Below, one piece after another: positions 1 through 9,133 of a DNA stretch of 64,000 nucleotides. Under the pieces are notes generated by a model. The model had not been told where the DNA came from. It made no database searches and saw only the letters and a list, made by a program, of their open reading frames with translations. The position numbers and the translations under genes are program-made. How positions within the stretch are numbered: position 1 is the first letter of the stretch; the number at the start of each line of letters is the position of its first letter. The DNA is from Spirochaetota bacterium (lineage in GTDB: Bacteria; Spirochaetota; Spirochaetia; Sphaerochaetales; Sphaerochaetaceae), in the NCBI GenBank assembly GCA_023401595.1, contig JAEXDQ010000010.1, forward strand, positions 1-64,000, given 5' to 3'.

Positions 1-122
1 AATGGTCCTCTCTTTGTTGTTGTTTGGTAACTTGACAATAGTAGAGTTCCATTCCCTTTTTCTATGCTTTTTCTTCCCTATTGACTTTTTCTCTTCTCTT
101 CATCCCCCAGATTTCTGCATAG

Positions 123-881
123 AGCCATACTCTTTACCCCCGACAAGCAAAAAAAGGAAAGGTCTACTACTATCGTACCTACGATGAAAACGGGAAGACT
201 GTCGCTTGGTCGACAAGGTTGCGGTCGAAAGAGGCTGCGAGGGCCTTCTGCGACGACCTCCTTCGTCAAGGACGTCTGTTGCCCGATACGCAGGAACGAG
301 CCAGGATGAGGGCCGTCAGGTTCGACCAGTATGCCAAGGACTGGTGGCTTTGGGACGTATGTCCGTATGTCCAGGTCCGGAGAGACAGGGGGACGCCGAC
401 CCGCCCCGGCATCAAGCAAAGTACGGTGGCCAAGAACCGTGAACTGCTCGACCTCTACATCCTGCCGTATTTCGGGAGGATGACACTCCGGAGCATCACC
501 AAGTCCGATGTGGAAAAATGGCTGGTCTGGCTTCGTTCATTGGTCAGCGCAAAAACCAAAAAGCCGTTGGCCCCAAAAACCGTAAACAACATCCGCTCGG
601 TCCTCCTGCTCATGTTCAAGGAGGCGGAGCAGAACAGGCTCATAGAATCGAACCCGGTCGCGAAGACTCTGCCCATGCTTGTCGATAAGCGCCCGAGGAA
701 GCTACTGTCCGTCGCCGAAGTCCTCTCGCTGTTCGATCCCGGCAGGATCGAGCAGCTCTGGAACGGCAACAGGTACTACTATGTCGCGAACCTGCTCACC
801 GCCGTCACGGGTATGCGTGAGGGGGAGGTCAGGGCGTTGCATCCCCACCAGGTCCACGACACATATATCGAGATCATATAA
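123..881 (+). pseudogene. Truncated tyrosine recombinase / phage-type integrase remnant
   Basis: The reading frame carries the usual integrase beginning (KGKVYYYRTYDENGK, about 15 codons in), then a SAM-like core-binding domain (TVAKNRELLDLYILPYFG ... RSITKSDVEKWL) and box I of the catalytic domain (TGMREGEVRAL, with the first catalytic Arg). It stops at 879-881, right after box I, so the H-x-x-R motif and the nucleophilic Tyr are missing. The frame is open from 123 but has no ATG upstream of the conserved start; a TTG at 219 would begin inside the conserved N-terminus. An intact family member is about 380-400 residues; here about 250 codons remain. It is therefore a dead integrase, probably the scar of an integrated element. 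The stop coincides with the change to AT-rich DNA on its right. Confidence 0.8.
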
Positions 882-1302
882 ACCACTGTCCTCCAGCCAG
901 CAATTTTTCCAGTTGAGTTAATTCCATAAGTTAATTTTTATTTGCTTTTCTATCGGCAATTGGTCAAAATAGGGGAATTGTCAAAAAAGGATAGCGAAGA
1001 GTGTTTGTTTACAGGCATATAGAGGCCATCATACCAATGGCATTAACTTGACATCTTCACTAAAGGTGTTTCAACCTGGTATTTCATTCCCGTTTGCAGC
1101 TTGGGAGTTTAAAATCAAAATCAAACCCCTATAACCAGATACCGCATAGGCACTCAACTTCTATAAATGGAATATTGTCTTTCCAAATAGTCACTCCATC
1201 AAAGTTCTTCATTCCATGTCTCTTGGGCCATATGAAATTCTCCTTCCGTCTTTTTCTCCGCTAGCGCTTTAGAAAAAGACGGAAAATTTAGATTATTAGA
1301 AC
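882..1302. other. AT-rich gap without a gene
   Basis: No convincing reading frame lies between the integrase stop and the end of the lipoprotein gene. The stretch is clearly AT-rich and holds one strong hairpin at 1244-1284. It marks the left edge of the low-GC block. Confidence 0.6.
1244..1284 (-). terminator. Perfect 14-bp inverted repeat, likely terminator hairpin
   Basis: Arms at 1244-1257 (TTCCGTCTTTTTCT) and 1271-1284 (AGAAAAAGACGGAA) are exact reverse complements around a 13-nt loop. It lies about 20 nt past the stop of the lipoprotein gene on the minus strand. There is no clean U-run after the stem on either strand, so termination or 3' end protection is inferred from position alone. 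Confidence 0.5.
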
Positions 1303-2556
1303 TTATAAAGCCCTGACAGCGACAGCCGCGCAGTATGCGTTGGTGACAGTGCGATAGTAATACTCTTGCCATTTGGCGTTGAATCTCCATGCGTTAGAAG
1401 CATCTGTATGACTACAGGACGACCACAGACTATAAAAATCCTCGTTATCCTTCTTCCATGGGTTCCAGCTAAGCTTTTCTGCTCCTGTATTATAAGAAGT
1501 CTCGAATAGTACTAAAAGCTCTCCCATATCCGGAATGTGCCAACCATTATCTTTTGTCTCTTCTCTGAAGTCGCTCAAAGCCTTCCAAATTGTTGTATTG
1601 GAGCTATCCTTTGGCGTTGTAGTGTCTGTTTTATTTGTAGCATCCAATGCGAGATTTGAGTCAGAATGGCCTTTTCCAAAAGTATTTACCACAACGCTTC
1701 TTGTTGCTTCATCGACTGTTTCACTACCATTCATACTTGAGATATATACTCTATTACTAGTACCGGCAATTTGAGTGATGCCACTAACTTCTTTATCACT
1801 TGCACCCCACTCTACAAATTTACCGATATATTTTCCTTCTTCTTCTGATGCAAGAAGTTCTTTGTAAACAATGTAGGCTTTGCCATCTCTATCGGCGATA
1901 AATACTATGCCTTCTGTTGCTACTTTATCCACCCCATCGCTTGCAACAATCGCGACCTTATCATTAACCTTATAAACGGGACGACAACTGATGTCCGCTC
2001 TTTCTATAGTGTCTGAATTGATGCAATTCTCCTTTCTAGCAATGGCTGTAATCTTATAATCGATCATACCAGTTTCTGCATCAATACTTCTTCCATTTGC
2101 ACTTACTTCAGACAGGTCAATTCCCGATCTATATGTTCCTGATTCTTTTTCCGCATCCTCAAGAACATAGGTGATAGTGTATGAAATCTCAGCATCTGGT
2201 TCTGTGGCCTCGAGTTCAATTTTTCCACTATGTAAGTCTACGAACGCATTAACAGCAAGTTTCTTAATCTCTTTTACAAGTACGATGTCGCTCACTCCGT
2301 CTTTCACTTCAATTGCCTTGATTGTTGCAGTGTCAGTTATTGGGAAAGGGGCAGTGTATCGATTACTTGATTCAGTTGGTGTTGAGCCATCTAAGCTGTA
2401 GTAGATGGTACCACCACTAGTTTTTGAAGTAATAGTAACTGTGTTTGAAGTATTATCAAAGCTAATCTCACCCCATACTACATCTATTTCATACGGAATC
2501 GGATTACATGCAACAAATAAAAAAACCACCAGTAATAAAACCAATAACTTTTTCAT
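1303..2556 (-). CDS. Lipoprotein with chitobiase-like and DUF1566-like segments
   Basis: 417 residues starting MKKLLVLLLVV and continuing to a lipobox ending FVAC at about residue 17, so a lipid-anchored envelope protein. I chose the ATG at 2556 over an upstream one because the signal peptide begins there and GGTGAAG precedes it. Residues about 27-85 resemble the chitobiase C-terminal repeat (GTIYYSLDGSTPT). The last 100 residues (WKALSDFREE ... GWHIPDMGELLVL ... SLWSSC ... VAVRAL) resemble the DUF1566 / Fibrobacter paralogous C-terminal domain, often found on surface proteins. The gene lies 10 nt downstream of the outer-membrane barrel gene, so the two are probably co-transcribed. It is AT-rich compared with the rest of the window. 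Ligand unknown. Confidence 0.75.
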   Translation of the reverse strand: MKKLLVLLLVVFLFVACNPIPYEIDVVWGEISFDNTSNTVTITSKTSGGTIYYSLDGSTPTESSNRYTAPFPITDTATIKAIEVKDGVSDIVLVKEIKKLAVNAFVDLHSGKIELEATEPDAEISYTITYVLEDAEKESGTYRSGIDLSEVSANGRSIDAETGMIDYKITAIARKENCINSDTIERADISCRPVYKVNDKVAIVASDGVDKVATEGIVFIADRDGKAYIVYKELLASEEEGKYIGKFVEWGASDKEVSGITQIAGTSNRVYISSMNGSETVDEATRSVVVNTFGKGHSDSNLALDATNKTDTTTPKDSSNTTIWKALSDFREETKDNGWHIPDMGELLVLFETSYNTGAEKLSWNPWKKDNEDFYSLWSSCSHTDASNAWRFNAKWQEYYYRTVTNAYCAAVAVRAL

Positions 2557-2566
2557 ATCTTCACCA

Positions 2567-3553
2567 TTAAAAATTAATTCCAACAACGAAATCCAAGCTA
2601 AGATTATGTTTGCTTGCTGGAACATAGAATCTGTAATTTACTTCTCCACCAAAGGTTAGCAAGTCATTAAATTGATACTTTGCACCTAGGTTAGCTTTCA
2701 GATAGAAAGCTGTTGAAAAATATCCAACATTACCTAATGAGTGTCCAAATGCTACTTGGTTGGCTTCCGTTAGGAATCTCTGATTAAATAGAGAGAAACC
2801 CAAGCCATAGCCATTGTAGATAGATACGTTATCAACAACATCCCAAGCAAAAACAAAGGAAGTATCTAGAGCTGTGTCATACCACCAGGAATATGGGTTG
2901 AAGAAACTATTCTTAATTCTTTCATTGTTCCAATCTGTTTCATATGGGTAAATCGTAATTCCCAAGTCCGTTCTGAATCCCATAGAGAAGTAATTCCAGC
3001 GTACAATGTCTCTTACTTCAAAGGCTACGTTATATCTAACTCCTGGCTTAGTAATATTTACATCATAGTCAGTCGCCACACCTACACTTGCGAGTAGACC
3101 AAGCTTAATATCAGATACTTCTTCATTTACAGTAGACGCCTCATTCTCTGTAGTAGATGAAGATTCTGAAGTAGCTACATCTTCTAAGGAAGCTGTTTCA
3201 TCAACGGATTCTGTGGTAACTTCGCTTTCAGTTGCAACACTACTTTCAGGAGCAACTACATTTTCTGCCTTCTCAGCTAGAAGTGTATATTCGCTAACTT
3301 CTGACCAAGTAGCACCATCATGACTCCCTTGAATATAGAAAGTGTGATCTGTGGAAATATCTAGAACCGTAGAAACACTCTTGATACTTCCATCGAGAGT
3401 AGTCCAACCTTCTTCATTTGTACTATCCAATTGATAACGATAAAAAGTTGCAGGTTTTTCGTCATCCCAACTCCAAATTACTTTTGCATCCTTTGCCGTT
3501 AGTGGTAAAGACAAAAGTGACAACAATAAACAGATTGATAAAAACTTTTTCAC
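2567..3553 (-). CDS. Spirochaete-type outer-membrane beta-barrel protein
   Basis: 328 residues with a GTG start (SD GGGAG 7-8 nt upstream) and a clear signal peptide ending LPLTAKDA. Residues about 25-90 form a fibronectin-like segment (VIWSWDD ... TFYRYQLD ... FYIQGSHDGATWSE) that I associate with spirochaete surface proteins. A Ser/Thr/Glu-rich linker follows at about 95-145, then alternating aromatic/polar strands and a C-terminal Phe (FVVGINF), typical of outer-membrane barrels. It is the first gene of a two-gene unit with the lipoprotein at 1303-2556. Function unknown; porin or surface antigen are both possible. AT-rich like its neighbour. Confidence 0.7.
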   Translation of the reverse strand: MKKFLSICLLLSLLSLPLTAKDAKVIWSWDDEKPATFYRYQLDSTNEEGWTTLDGSIKSVSTVLDISTDHTFYIQGSHDGATWSEVSEYTLLAEKAENVVAPESSVATESEVTTESVDETASLEDVATSESSSTTENEASTVNEEVSDIKLGLLASVGVATDYDVNITKPGVRYNVAFEVRDIVRWNYFSMGFRTDLGITIYPYETDWNNERIKNSFFNPYSWWYDTALDTSFVFAWDVVDNVSIYNGYGLGFSLFNQRFLTEANQVAFGHSLGNVGYFSTAFYLKANLGAKYQFNDLLTFGGEVNYRFYVPASKHNLSLDFVVGINF

Positions 3554-3614
3554 CTTTCTCTCCCTTATAAAATCTGAGGGGAGAATGAGGGCAACTATAC
3601 GTCATTGTTCAGTT

Positions 3615-3912
3615 TCACCCCACAGAAAGTTTTCTAAAAGAAGTTTCATTTTTACCATTAGTATTTACAGCGGTTCTTGATGTTGAAGAAGAAACATGGG
3701 AATCTAAATAATCAGATAACGCTTCTCTACAAACCATTCTAGACTCTTCACTAGATGCAATGTAACCAACATTGTAGGTGGCATCTACAACCTTTGCAGA
3801 GCCTACTATAATCACCTTCTTCCGCTACAAATCCAAGAGGAACCTATGTACCGTTTGGACGGGGAAAGGTTCCGGGCATTAAATCACTTCCATCTCCAGG
3901 AAGTGCGACATT
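3615..3912 (-). pseudogene. Decayed small gene of unknown family
   Basis: Reading the minus strand from 3912, one frame gives a plausible peptide (VALPGDGSDLMPGTFPRPNGT), then a TAG and then VPLGFVAEEG. From 3815 a second frame, starting GTG, continues for 66 residues (VGSAKVVDATYNVGYIASSEES ...). The two could be one gene broken by a stop and a frameshift, but I cannot assign a family. It lies between the AT-rich envelope genes and another orphan fragment, consistent with general decay here. Confidence 0.25.
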
Positions 3913-3914
3913 GG

Positions 3915-4247
3915 TTAGGTAAAGTTTTTCAGTTCTTCATGTGTCTTTTGTCTCCATATCATCTCAAGTGGGGGCGCTAGTTTTTCCTCTAAGGGTAATT
4001 CATTTACATCACCTTTTTCTAATATGAAAAGCCGTCGATCTCCACGATTTGCGCCATATGTCTGTGATATAAAGAATTGCACACCTTCATGCGTCCCATC
4101 CAGTATTCTTCCCGCCTTTCCACCGGGATAGGCCGGAGAATGGGCGGTGCGCCACACGGCTATCTGGATTATGGGGACGCATATGGCGAAAGTCAACCTC
4201 GGACGGCCTCCAATGCCAGGTAAGACCGTCGAACATGGATAGAACAA
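3915..4247 (-). CDS. Hypothetical protein, possibly a fragment
   Basis: A 110-codon frame. The C-terminal half (DGTHEGVQFFISQTYGAN ... LFILEKGDVNELP ... WRQKTHEELKNFT) looks like protein, while the N-terminal half is unconvincing. No domain is recognised and no good SD was seen. It may be the tail of a degraded gene. Confidence 0.25.
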   Translation of the reverse strand: MFYPCSTVLPGIGGRPRLTFAICVPIIQIAVWRTAHSPAYPGGKAGRILDGTHEGVQFFISQTYGANRGDRRLFILEKGDVNELPLEEKLAPPLEMIWRQKTHEELKNFT

Positions 4248-4686
4248 TTCATTGTGTTATATACAAATATACAGAATCACACCACGCAAGCAGTACGCCA
4301 GCTACGGTTTAATAAACTGAACCATGCCGACCGAAGTCAGGCATGTCATGTCACATGTTCGCTGACATGTATTCTTTCTTATATAATGACAAGACGTACA
4401 GTACCGTTTTAGCCAGACGCACCATGTCGCACTGTATGTCATACCATGCCAAAAAGTTTTCAAAAAAATTTTCGGTACGGGGCGTTTTCACTCGGCTTGT
4501 AGTAAGAACCGTGTATTTCACATGAGTGTGATAACCAGAAATATTCTTGTGATTTCGTTCTTGTCCATGTTTTCTCCTTTGCCCTGTTGCGGTCGGGCAG
4601 TCCGGATTCAAGCGTCTCCAATTCCTTCCCTCCCCCTCCTTGGCGGGCAGGAACAATTCCCCCATGACCCGCGTGCCGGCCGGAGC

Positions 4687-4726
4687 AATGCAAGGGCGCC
4701 GCAGGCGCTTGCCCGGCCCTTGCATT
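4687..4726. repeat. Nested GC-rich palindrome (REP-like)
   Basis: Outer arms AATGCAAGGGC (4687-4697) and GCCCTTGCATT (4716-4726) are exact reverse complements. The inner segment can form a second small hairpin (GCGCC at 4696-4700 with GGCGC at 4704-4708). It lies in the gene-poor stretch. I did not notice a second copy in the window. Confidence 0.5.
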
Positions 4727-5228
4727 ATGACGGACGGTACGCTATCACGGGTGGGTGGGGGTGCAGGGGGTCGGGGGAAAAACGTCCGACGAGTGGAGGC
4801 CCCCCTCATCCATCCCCGCTCACGATGTCGGTACATTTTCCATCGCAGGCACAATCAAGAAAATTGTTGCCATCGGGATACCGTACATGTCGGCCTTCGC
4901 CTCAGGTTCGATTATCCGACCTTTTGTTGCCTGGGTAACTCAAGGGTTCTTTTATCTCTTTGAAACTACTTGCACGGCATGCCGCTCGATGCGGATTGTC
5001 ACAGGGATTTATACATAGCCACGACGGAGGGCGCACTATCTTTTTCCGCCGATTCCGTTCGGCAAGCCTGGTATGACGGCGGTAGCGGACGCTATATCGT
5101 CGAACGGACAATTCCACTAGCCAGCGACAGCGATCGTCAGTACTTTATCTACATACGATTGCAACAATAACGGAGATCTTCCGCATATCGTAAAACAGTC
5201 TTGTCCGATGTGACGCGGGGCGCGGACA

Positions 5229-5250
5229 ATGGATATCGCATGATATCCAT
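5229..5250 (+). promoter_or_regulatory. Hairpin/operator in the gpmA leader
   Basis: ATGGATATC (5229-5237) and GATATCCAT (5242-5250) are perfect 9-bp arms around a 4-nt loop, ending 18 nt before the gpmA ATG and just upstream of its SD (GAAGGAG). It could be an operator or an RNA stem affecting translation. Confidence 0.4.
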
Positions 5251-5268
5251 AAAGAAGGAGATGAGAAA

Positions 5269-6015
5269 ATGAAACTGGTATTGATCCGCCATGGCGAAAG
5301 CGAATGGAACCGACTCAACCTGTTTACAGGCTGGACAGACGTCGATCTATCGGACACAGGAAAAGCGGAAGCGAAGAATTCCGGCATCCTATTGAAGAAT
5401 GAAGGCTTTGATTTCGATATCTGCTACACTTCCTACCTCAAACGTGCGATTCATACCCTCAACATAGTACTTGGGGAGATGGACAGGGAATGGCTACCGG
5501 TTGAAAAAAGCTGGTTGTTGAACGAGCGCCACTATGGCGCGCTACAGGGCTTGAACAAAGCGGAGACAGCGGCGAAATACGGCGAAGAGCAGGTCAAGAT
5601 ATGGAGAAGATCCTTTGATGTCCAGCCCCCGGCCCTTGATCCGACCGACGGACGAAACCCTCGGCTGCAAGAACAATACCGAGGAGTCGAGCCTGCCAGG
5701 CTTCCCCTGACGGAAAGTCTGAAAGATACAATCGCAAGGGTCGTCCCCTATTTCGAGAATGTCATCAAGCGGGAAATGATGGATGGAAAACGGGTGATCA
5801 TAGCCGCCCATGGAAACTCTTTGCGGGCGCTGGTCAAATACTTCGACAAGCTTTCCGACAATGAGATCGTCGCGGTCAACATCCCTACAGGCGTCCCGCT
5901 GGTCTACGAATTCGACGACACATTTACCGTTGTCGGAAAACGGTATCTCGGCGACCAGGACGCAATTGAGAAAAAAGTACAAAGCGTAGCGAAACAGGGT
6001 AGCGTCCAAACATAA
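5269..6015 (+). CDS. gpmA: 2,3-bisphosphoglycerate-dependent phosphoglycerate mutase
   Basis: 248 residues, the usual length for the cofactor-dependent enzyme, which interconverts 3- and 2-phosphoglycerate in glycolysis/gluconeogenesis in the cytoplasm. The N-terminal LIRHGESEWN carries the phosphorylated His8. The second catalytic His is His181 (AAHGNSLRAL). Other family blocks are FTGWTDVDLS, TSYLKRAIHT, WLLNERHYGALQGLNK and the GNPR-type loop (DGRNPRLQ). The start is fixed by the strong SD GAAGGAG. It stands alone: the neighbouring transport genes at 6066 onwards are convergent. Confidence 0.95.
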   Translation: MKLVLIRHGESEWNRLNLFTGWTDVDLSDTGKAEAKNSGILLKNEGFDFDICYTSYLKRAIHTLNIVLGEMDREWLPVEKSWLLNERHYGALQGLNKAETAAKYGEEQVKIWRRSFDVQPPALDPTDGRNPRLQEQYRGVEPARLPLTESLKDTIARVVPYFENVIKREMMDGKRVIIAAHGNSLRALVKYFDKLSDNEIVAVNIPTGVPLVYEFDDTFTVVGKRYLGDQDAIEKKVQSVAKQGSVQT

Positions 6016-6065
6016 CGGCTGACGGTCCGCCGAGGAATTCCCCCTCTCCTCTCCGAAACTATCCG

Positions 6066-6650
6066 TCAGGAAGAAGCGAGGGAAATTACCTTCGCGGCAT
6101 TCATGTCCGTAGCTTCCGAAAGGTCATGGGTCACCAGAATCACAGTCCTGCCCTGCGTCATGGAACGGGTATAGGAAACTACCCGCATTTTCGTGGCATC
6201 GTCCAGCCCCTTGAACGGCTCATCCAGCAGCAGGAGGTCGTAGTCGGCGAGAAGCGCTCTGACCAAGGAGACGCGGCGCCTCATACCGCCGGACAATTCC
6301 CTCGTAGGCTTGTCCAGGCAATCGCCCAACCCTACAGCCCCCAGCGCCTCATGGATCGTCTTTCGGGAAACGGCGGACGCCGTGACCAGCTTCACGTTGG
6401 AGACCGGGGAGAGGTTGTCGCATAACCGATCCTCCTGAAATACCGCACCGACCCGTAACAGGGGAAAGGGGCCGAGGTCACCGGCATCCGGCCTTTCAAG
6501 TCCCATGAGTATTCGCAGGAACGTCGTCTTGCCGCAACCGGAAGTCCCGGAAAGTACATTCACCGCGGCAGGGAGGAAAGAACAGTCGAATCCGTTGAAC
6601 ACAATGACATCGGAAAAACGCTTTTGCAGACCATGGACTTCCAGTTCCAT
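6066..6650 (-). CDS. ABC transporter ATPase, NitT/TauT (SsuB/TauB) type
   Basis: 194 residues, short but complete for this class. Walker A GTSGCGKTT (35-43), Q-loop VFQEDRL, signature LSGGMRRRV, Walker B LLLLDEP and H-loop VTHD are all present. The ATG at 6650 overlaps the permease stop (TGATG), pointing to translational coupling; a GTG one codon earlier is possible. It should power the permease at 6650-7426 for the binding protein at 7404-8432. The family imports nitrate, sulfonates, thiamine precursors and similar small molecules, and the substrate cannot be told here. Context with a NifH-like remnant and a metal-type GTPase hints at a substrate linked to a metalloenzyme. Confidence 0.85.
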   Translation of the reverse strand: MELEVHGLQKRFSDVIVFNGFDCSFLPAAVNVLSGTSGCGKTTFLRILMGLERPDAGDLGPFPLLRVGAVFQEDRLCDNLSPVSNVKLVTASAVSRKTIHEALGAVGLGDCLDKPTRELSGGMRRRVSLVRALLADYDLLLLDEPFKGLDDATKMRVVSYTRSMTQGRTVILVTHDLSEATDMNAAKVISLASS

Positions 6651-7426
6651 CACATCCTCTCCAACTTGCCGACGATACCATCGACCAACGACAGAAACAG
6701 TTTCTCAAAACAGACGCTGATTACGATGATCACCAACGTCCAAGCGAACAAATCGGAAGTATCCAGATAAATCTTCGACTGATACAGCTTCTCCCCGATC
6801 GAACCGACGGGTATGCCGATGACCTCGGCGGCGATCCCAGACTTCCAGCTCAGTCCGAGAGCCACGGAACAGGCCGAACGGAAGAACGGGAGGATCTGGG
6901 AAACATAGATATACCGCAGACGTTTCCAAACCGGCACATGAAATACATCGGCCATCTCCAACAGTTGGCGATCAGTACTGCGGATACCCATCAGCACATT
7001 GGTGTACATGATCGGCAACACCATCAGGAAAGAGATCACGATGGAGAGGTTACGGGATGGCACCCAGATGAGAATGAGAATTACGAACGAGGCGACGGGC
7101 GTCGCCTTGATGGTCTGCACCAACGGTTCAAGCAGGACCTCGATATTCCTGAAACGGTAGGAGACGGCCGCAAGCGACGTTCCGAGCAGGGTCGCCAGAG
7201 AAAAACCTCCGGCGATCCTGAGAAACGAGAACAGTACGGAACTCCAGAAGGAGCCGGTACGAACCAACTCCGACAATCTGCGAAGAACGGAGAAAGGAGA
7301 TACCAGCAGGATGTCCTGGCCGATCGTTCGCGCAGCGAGCTCCCACACGGCAAACCACAGCAGCACAGACCAGAGCCTGACCGCACCCCTGCCGCGGCCG
7401 TCGTTAGAGGGCGTAGTAGAAATCAT
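6650..7426 (-). CDS. ABC transporter permease, NitT/TauT (SsuC/TauC) type
   Basis: 258 residues with about six hydrophobic segments and the inner-membrane permease coupling motif (LLEMADVFHVPVWKRLRYIYVSQILP around residues 155-180, an EAA-type loop). SWKSGIAAEVIG is typical of the SsuC/TauC group. The start overlaps the end of the binding-protein gene by 23 nt and the stop overlaps the ATPase start, so the three are one operon. Substrate unknown. Confidence 0.85.
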   Translation of the reverse strand: MISTTPSNDGRGRGAVRLWSVLLWFAVWELAARTIGQDILLVSPFSVLRRLSELVRTGSFWSSVLFSFLRIAGGFSLATLLGTSLAAVSYRFRNIEVLLEPLVQTIKATPVASFVILILIWVPSRNLSIVISFLMVLPIMYTNVLMGIRSTDRQLLEMADVFHVPVWKRLRYIYVSQILPFFRSACSVALGLSWKSGIAAEVIGIPVGSIGEKLYQSKIYLDTSDLFAWTLVIIVISVCFEKLFLSLVDGIVGKLERM

Positions 7427-8432
7427 CGAGCGGCAACGCCCCGCCTACGCTTTTGGGATTCCGTTCGAACAGGACGGAGAGATAGCCTGAAAGCTTGGAT
7501 TGAAGTTCAGAACCGGTGATACAGACGATATTGCAATAGGGCAAAGCCTTTTGGGCTATCGCCGCGGGAATGATATCGTATTTTCCGATCAGCGCGGCGG
7601 CCCGGGGAATATCACGCTGTACGAAGGAAACCGACTGTGCGTACTGTTCGAGAAACGAAGCCACCGCTTCCGGGTTCTGGTCAATGAACGATGCGCGCCC
7701 GACTACGACGCCGGTCACGAGCGTACTAGGAGCGGAGGACCGTTCTTGCAGGTCGTCCCACAGCCGGGTCATATCCAATGCGATGCGGATTTTCGGATTC
7801 TTCGTCATGGCGGTGGTGACGAACGGCTGGGGAAGCATGGCGATTCCGTCGGAAGCCGTCGCAAGTGCCGCGACACATTCCGCATGCTCGCTCTTCCATT
7901 CGATCACAACGTCCTTCTGCGGGTCGATCCCGTTCTGCGAGAGTATGTGGTTCAACGCATATTCAGGGGTAGCACCCTTCCCGCTGGCATAGATTGTTCG
8001 GCCGCGGAGATCCTCGACGGAGGATACGGTATCGCCGCTTTCAACGATATAGAGGACTCCGAGCGTGTTGATCGCCAGAACCTTGATCCCACCTTTCGTA
8101 TTGTTGTACAGCACCGAAGCCAGGTTCGCGGGAACAGCGGCGATATCGACATCGCCGCGTACGATTTTCGGAGTGACTTCATCAATGGCTGATGCGATGG
8201 TGAAGGTATAGGCGTTTCCAGCTACGGGTCCGGCTTCGGCTTCGTCCATCAGCTCCACCATTCCCATGGAGGTCGGGCCTTTCAGCGCGATGACCCGGAC
8301 ATCGGTCGGCGAAGCGGCCGTGGCGTCGAAGCCGGACAGATTTACGGGCACGCCCTCCCGGTTCCCCGCCGCGAACAGGCAAGAGAAACCCATCGACAAG
8401 ACGAGCAGGAGAACAAGTATGTTTCTTTTCAT
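7404..8432 (-). CDS. Exported ABC substrate-binding protein, NitT/TauT type
   Basis: 342 residues starting MKRNILVLLLVLSMG; the signal peptide ends around FAAGNREG, a pattern seen in spirochaete binding proteins (a lipid anchor at the earlier Cys is possible). I chose this start over an upstream ATG because the signal peptide begins here and AAAGGA precedes it. The core (ALKGPTSMGMVELM, DVDIAAVPANLASVLY, NTLGVLYIVE, ASGKGATPEYALN, LPQPFVTTA) fits the NMT1/ThiY-like periplasmic fold. First structural gene of the transporter operon, 37 nt after the CRP-family regulator gene, with which it may be co-transcribed. Confidence 0.85.
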   Translation of the reverse strand: MKRNILVLLLVLSMGFSCLFAAGNREGVPVNLSGFDATAASPTDVRVIALKGPTSMGMVELMDEAEAGPVAGNAYTFTIASAIDEVTPKIVRGDVDIAAVPANLASVLYNNTKGGIKVLAINTLGVLYIVESGDTVSSVEDLRGRTIYASGKGATPEYALNHILSQNGIDPQKDVVIEWKSEHAECVAALATASDGIAMLPQPFVTTAMTKNPKIRIALDMTRLWDDLQERSSAPSTLVTGVVVGRASFIDQNPEAVASFLEQYAQSVSFVQRDIPRAAALIGKYDIIPAAIAQKALPYCNIVCITGSELQSKLSGYLSVLFERNPKSVGGALPLDDFYYAL

Positions 8433-8469
8433 GGCAAATCCTTTTATGCCTTCAGGCATATATGATGTT

Positions 8470-9123
8470 CTATCGCTGGAGAAGCTCCTCCAGAAGTTCA
8501 CGTTTCATGACGATGATACGGGCCCCTTCGTTGAGAATCGCGCCGGAATCCTGCAACGAAGCCAACTCGCGATAGAGGGTGGCCCGACTGACGCCAAGCG
8601 TCAGAGACAGGGCTTCCTTCGTTTCCGGTCGCAGAATCCCTTCAGTCCCGACGGACTGCGAAAGCAGATAGCCCGCCAGCTTCGTTCGAGCGGAATTCAG
8701 GGCAAGCTGCTCGATACGGCGAATCAGGAACTGTATCTTCCGGTTGCACAAAGCCGCGTATTCGGCCATCGATTCCGTGGATTTCAAGATGATATCCTTC
8801 AGGGTCTTCTTGGGGATGAACAGAAGCTCGCAATCGGTCCTGCACTGGAGTACGGTCCGAAGCTCATCCGGTTCAAACAGGTTGCAGATTCCGAACATCT
8901 CCCCCTGCGACAACGTTGAAAGCAGGACCTCGTTGCCATCCAGGGAAACACTGAACACTTCGACCGAGCCTGATTCCACCAGGACTGCGCACGCCTCGCC
9001 CCCGCTGCGGTCCTCGATGAGCCTGCCCCTGCCATATTGTGCGCGGGAACACTCGTTTGCGGCGATACGGCAAGAGGGCAATACGGGAAGATGACAATAT
9101 TCAATCGCTTCAACGGACCGCAT
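8470..9123 (-). CDS. CRP/FNR-family transcriptional regulator
   Basis: 217 residues: an N-terminal cyclic-nucleotide-binding-like beta roll (VESGSVEVFSVSLDGNEVLLSTLSQGEMFG), a long dimerisation helix (IQFLIRRIEQLALNSARTKLAGYLL) and a C-terminal Crp winged helix (LSLTLGVSRATLYRELASLQDSGAI). There is no FNR-type N-terminal Cys cluster; scattered Cys residues (CHLPVLPSC) occur near the N-terminus. The start at 9123 has an SD (AAGGAAA). A perfect palindrome (9134-9161) lies 11 nt upstream of the start, and copies of the same core lie before the plus-strand trio and the nifH remnant, so it is the likely regulator of the whole 6-12.6 kb cluster, including itself. The effector is unknown. Confidence 0.85.
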   Translation of the reverse strand: MRSVEAIEYCHLPVLPSCRIAANECSRAQYGRGRLIEDRSGGEACAVLVESGSVEVFSVSLDGNEVLLSTLSQGEMFGICNLFEPDELRTVLQCRTDCELLFIPKKTLKDIILKSTESMAEYAALCNRKIQFLIRRIEQLALNSARTKLAGYLLSQSVGTEGILRPETKEALSLTLGVSRATLYRELASLQDSGAILNEGARIIVMKRELLEELLQR

Positions 9124-9133
9124 ATATTTCCTT

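Larger units (their letters stand above)
4248..5268. other. About 1 kb without a supported gene
   Basis: Several overlapping short frames occur on both strands (about 4351-5170), but none has a recognisable domain, consistent codon use or a ribosome site. The region holds a GC-rich nested palindrome (4687-4726) and, at its right end, the leader of gpmA. It is best read as degraded accessory DNA. Confidence 0.5.

Noticed and set aside
4351..5170. Several overlapping frames of 60-167 codons on both strands
   Set aside because: Proline/arginine-rich, mutually exclusive, with no motif or ribosome site.
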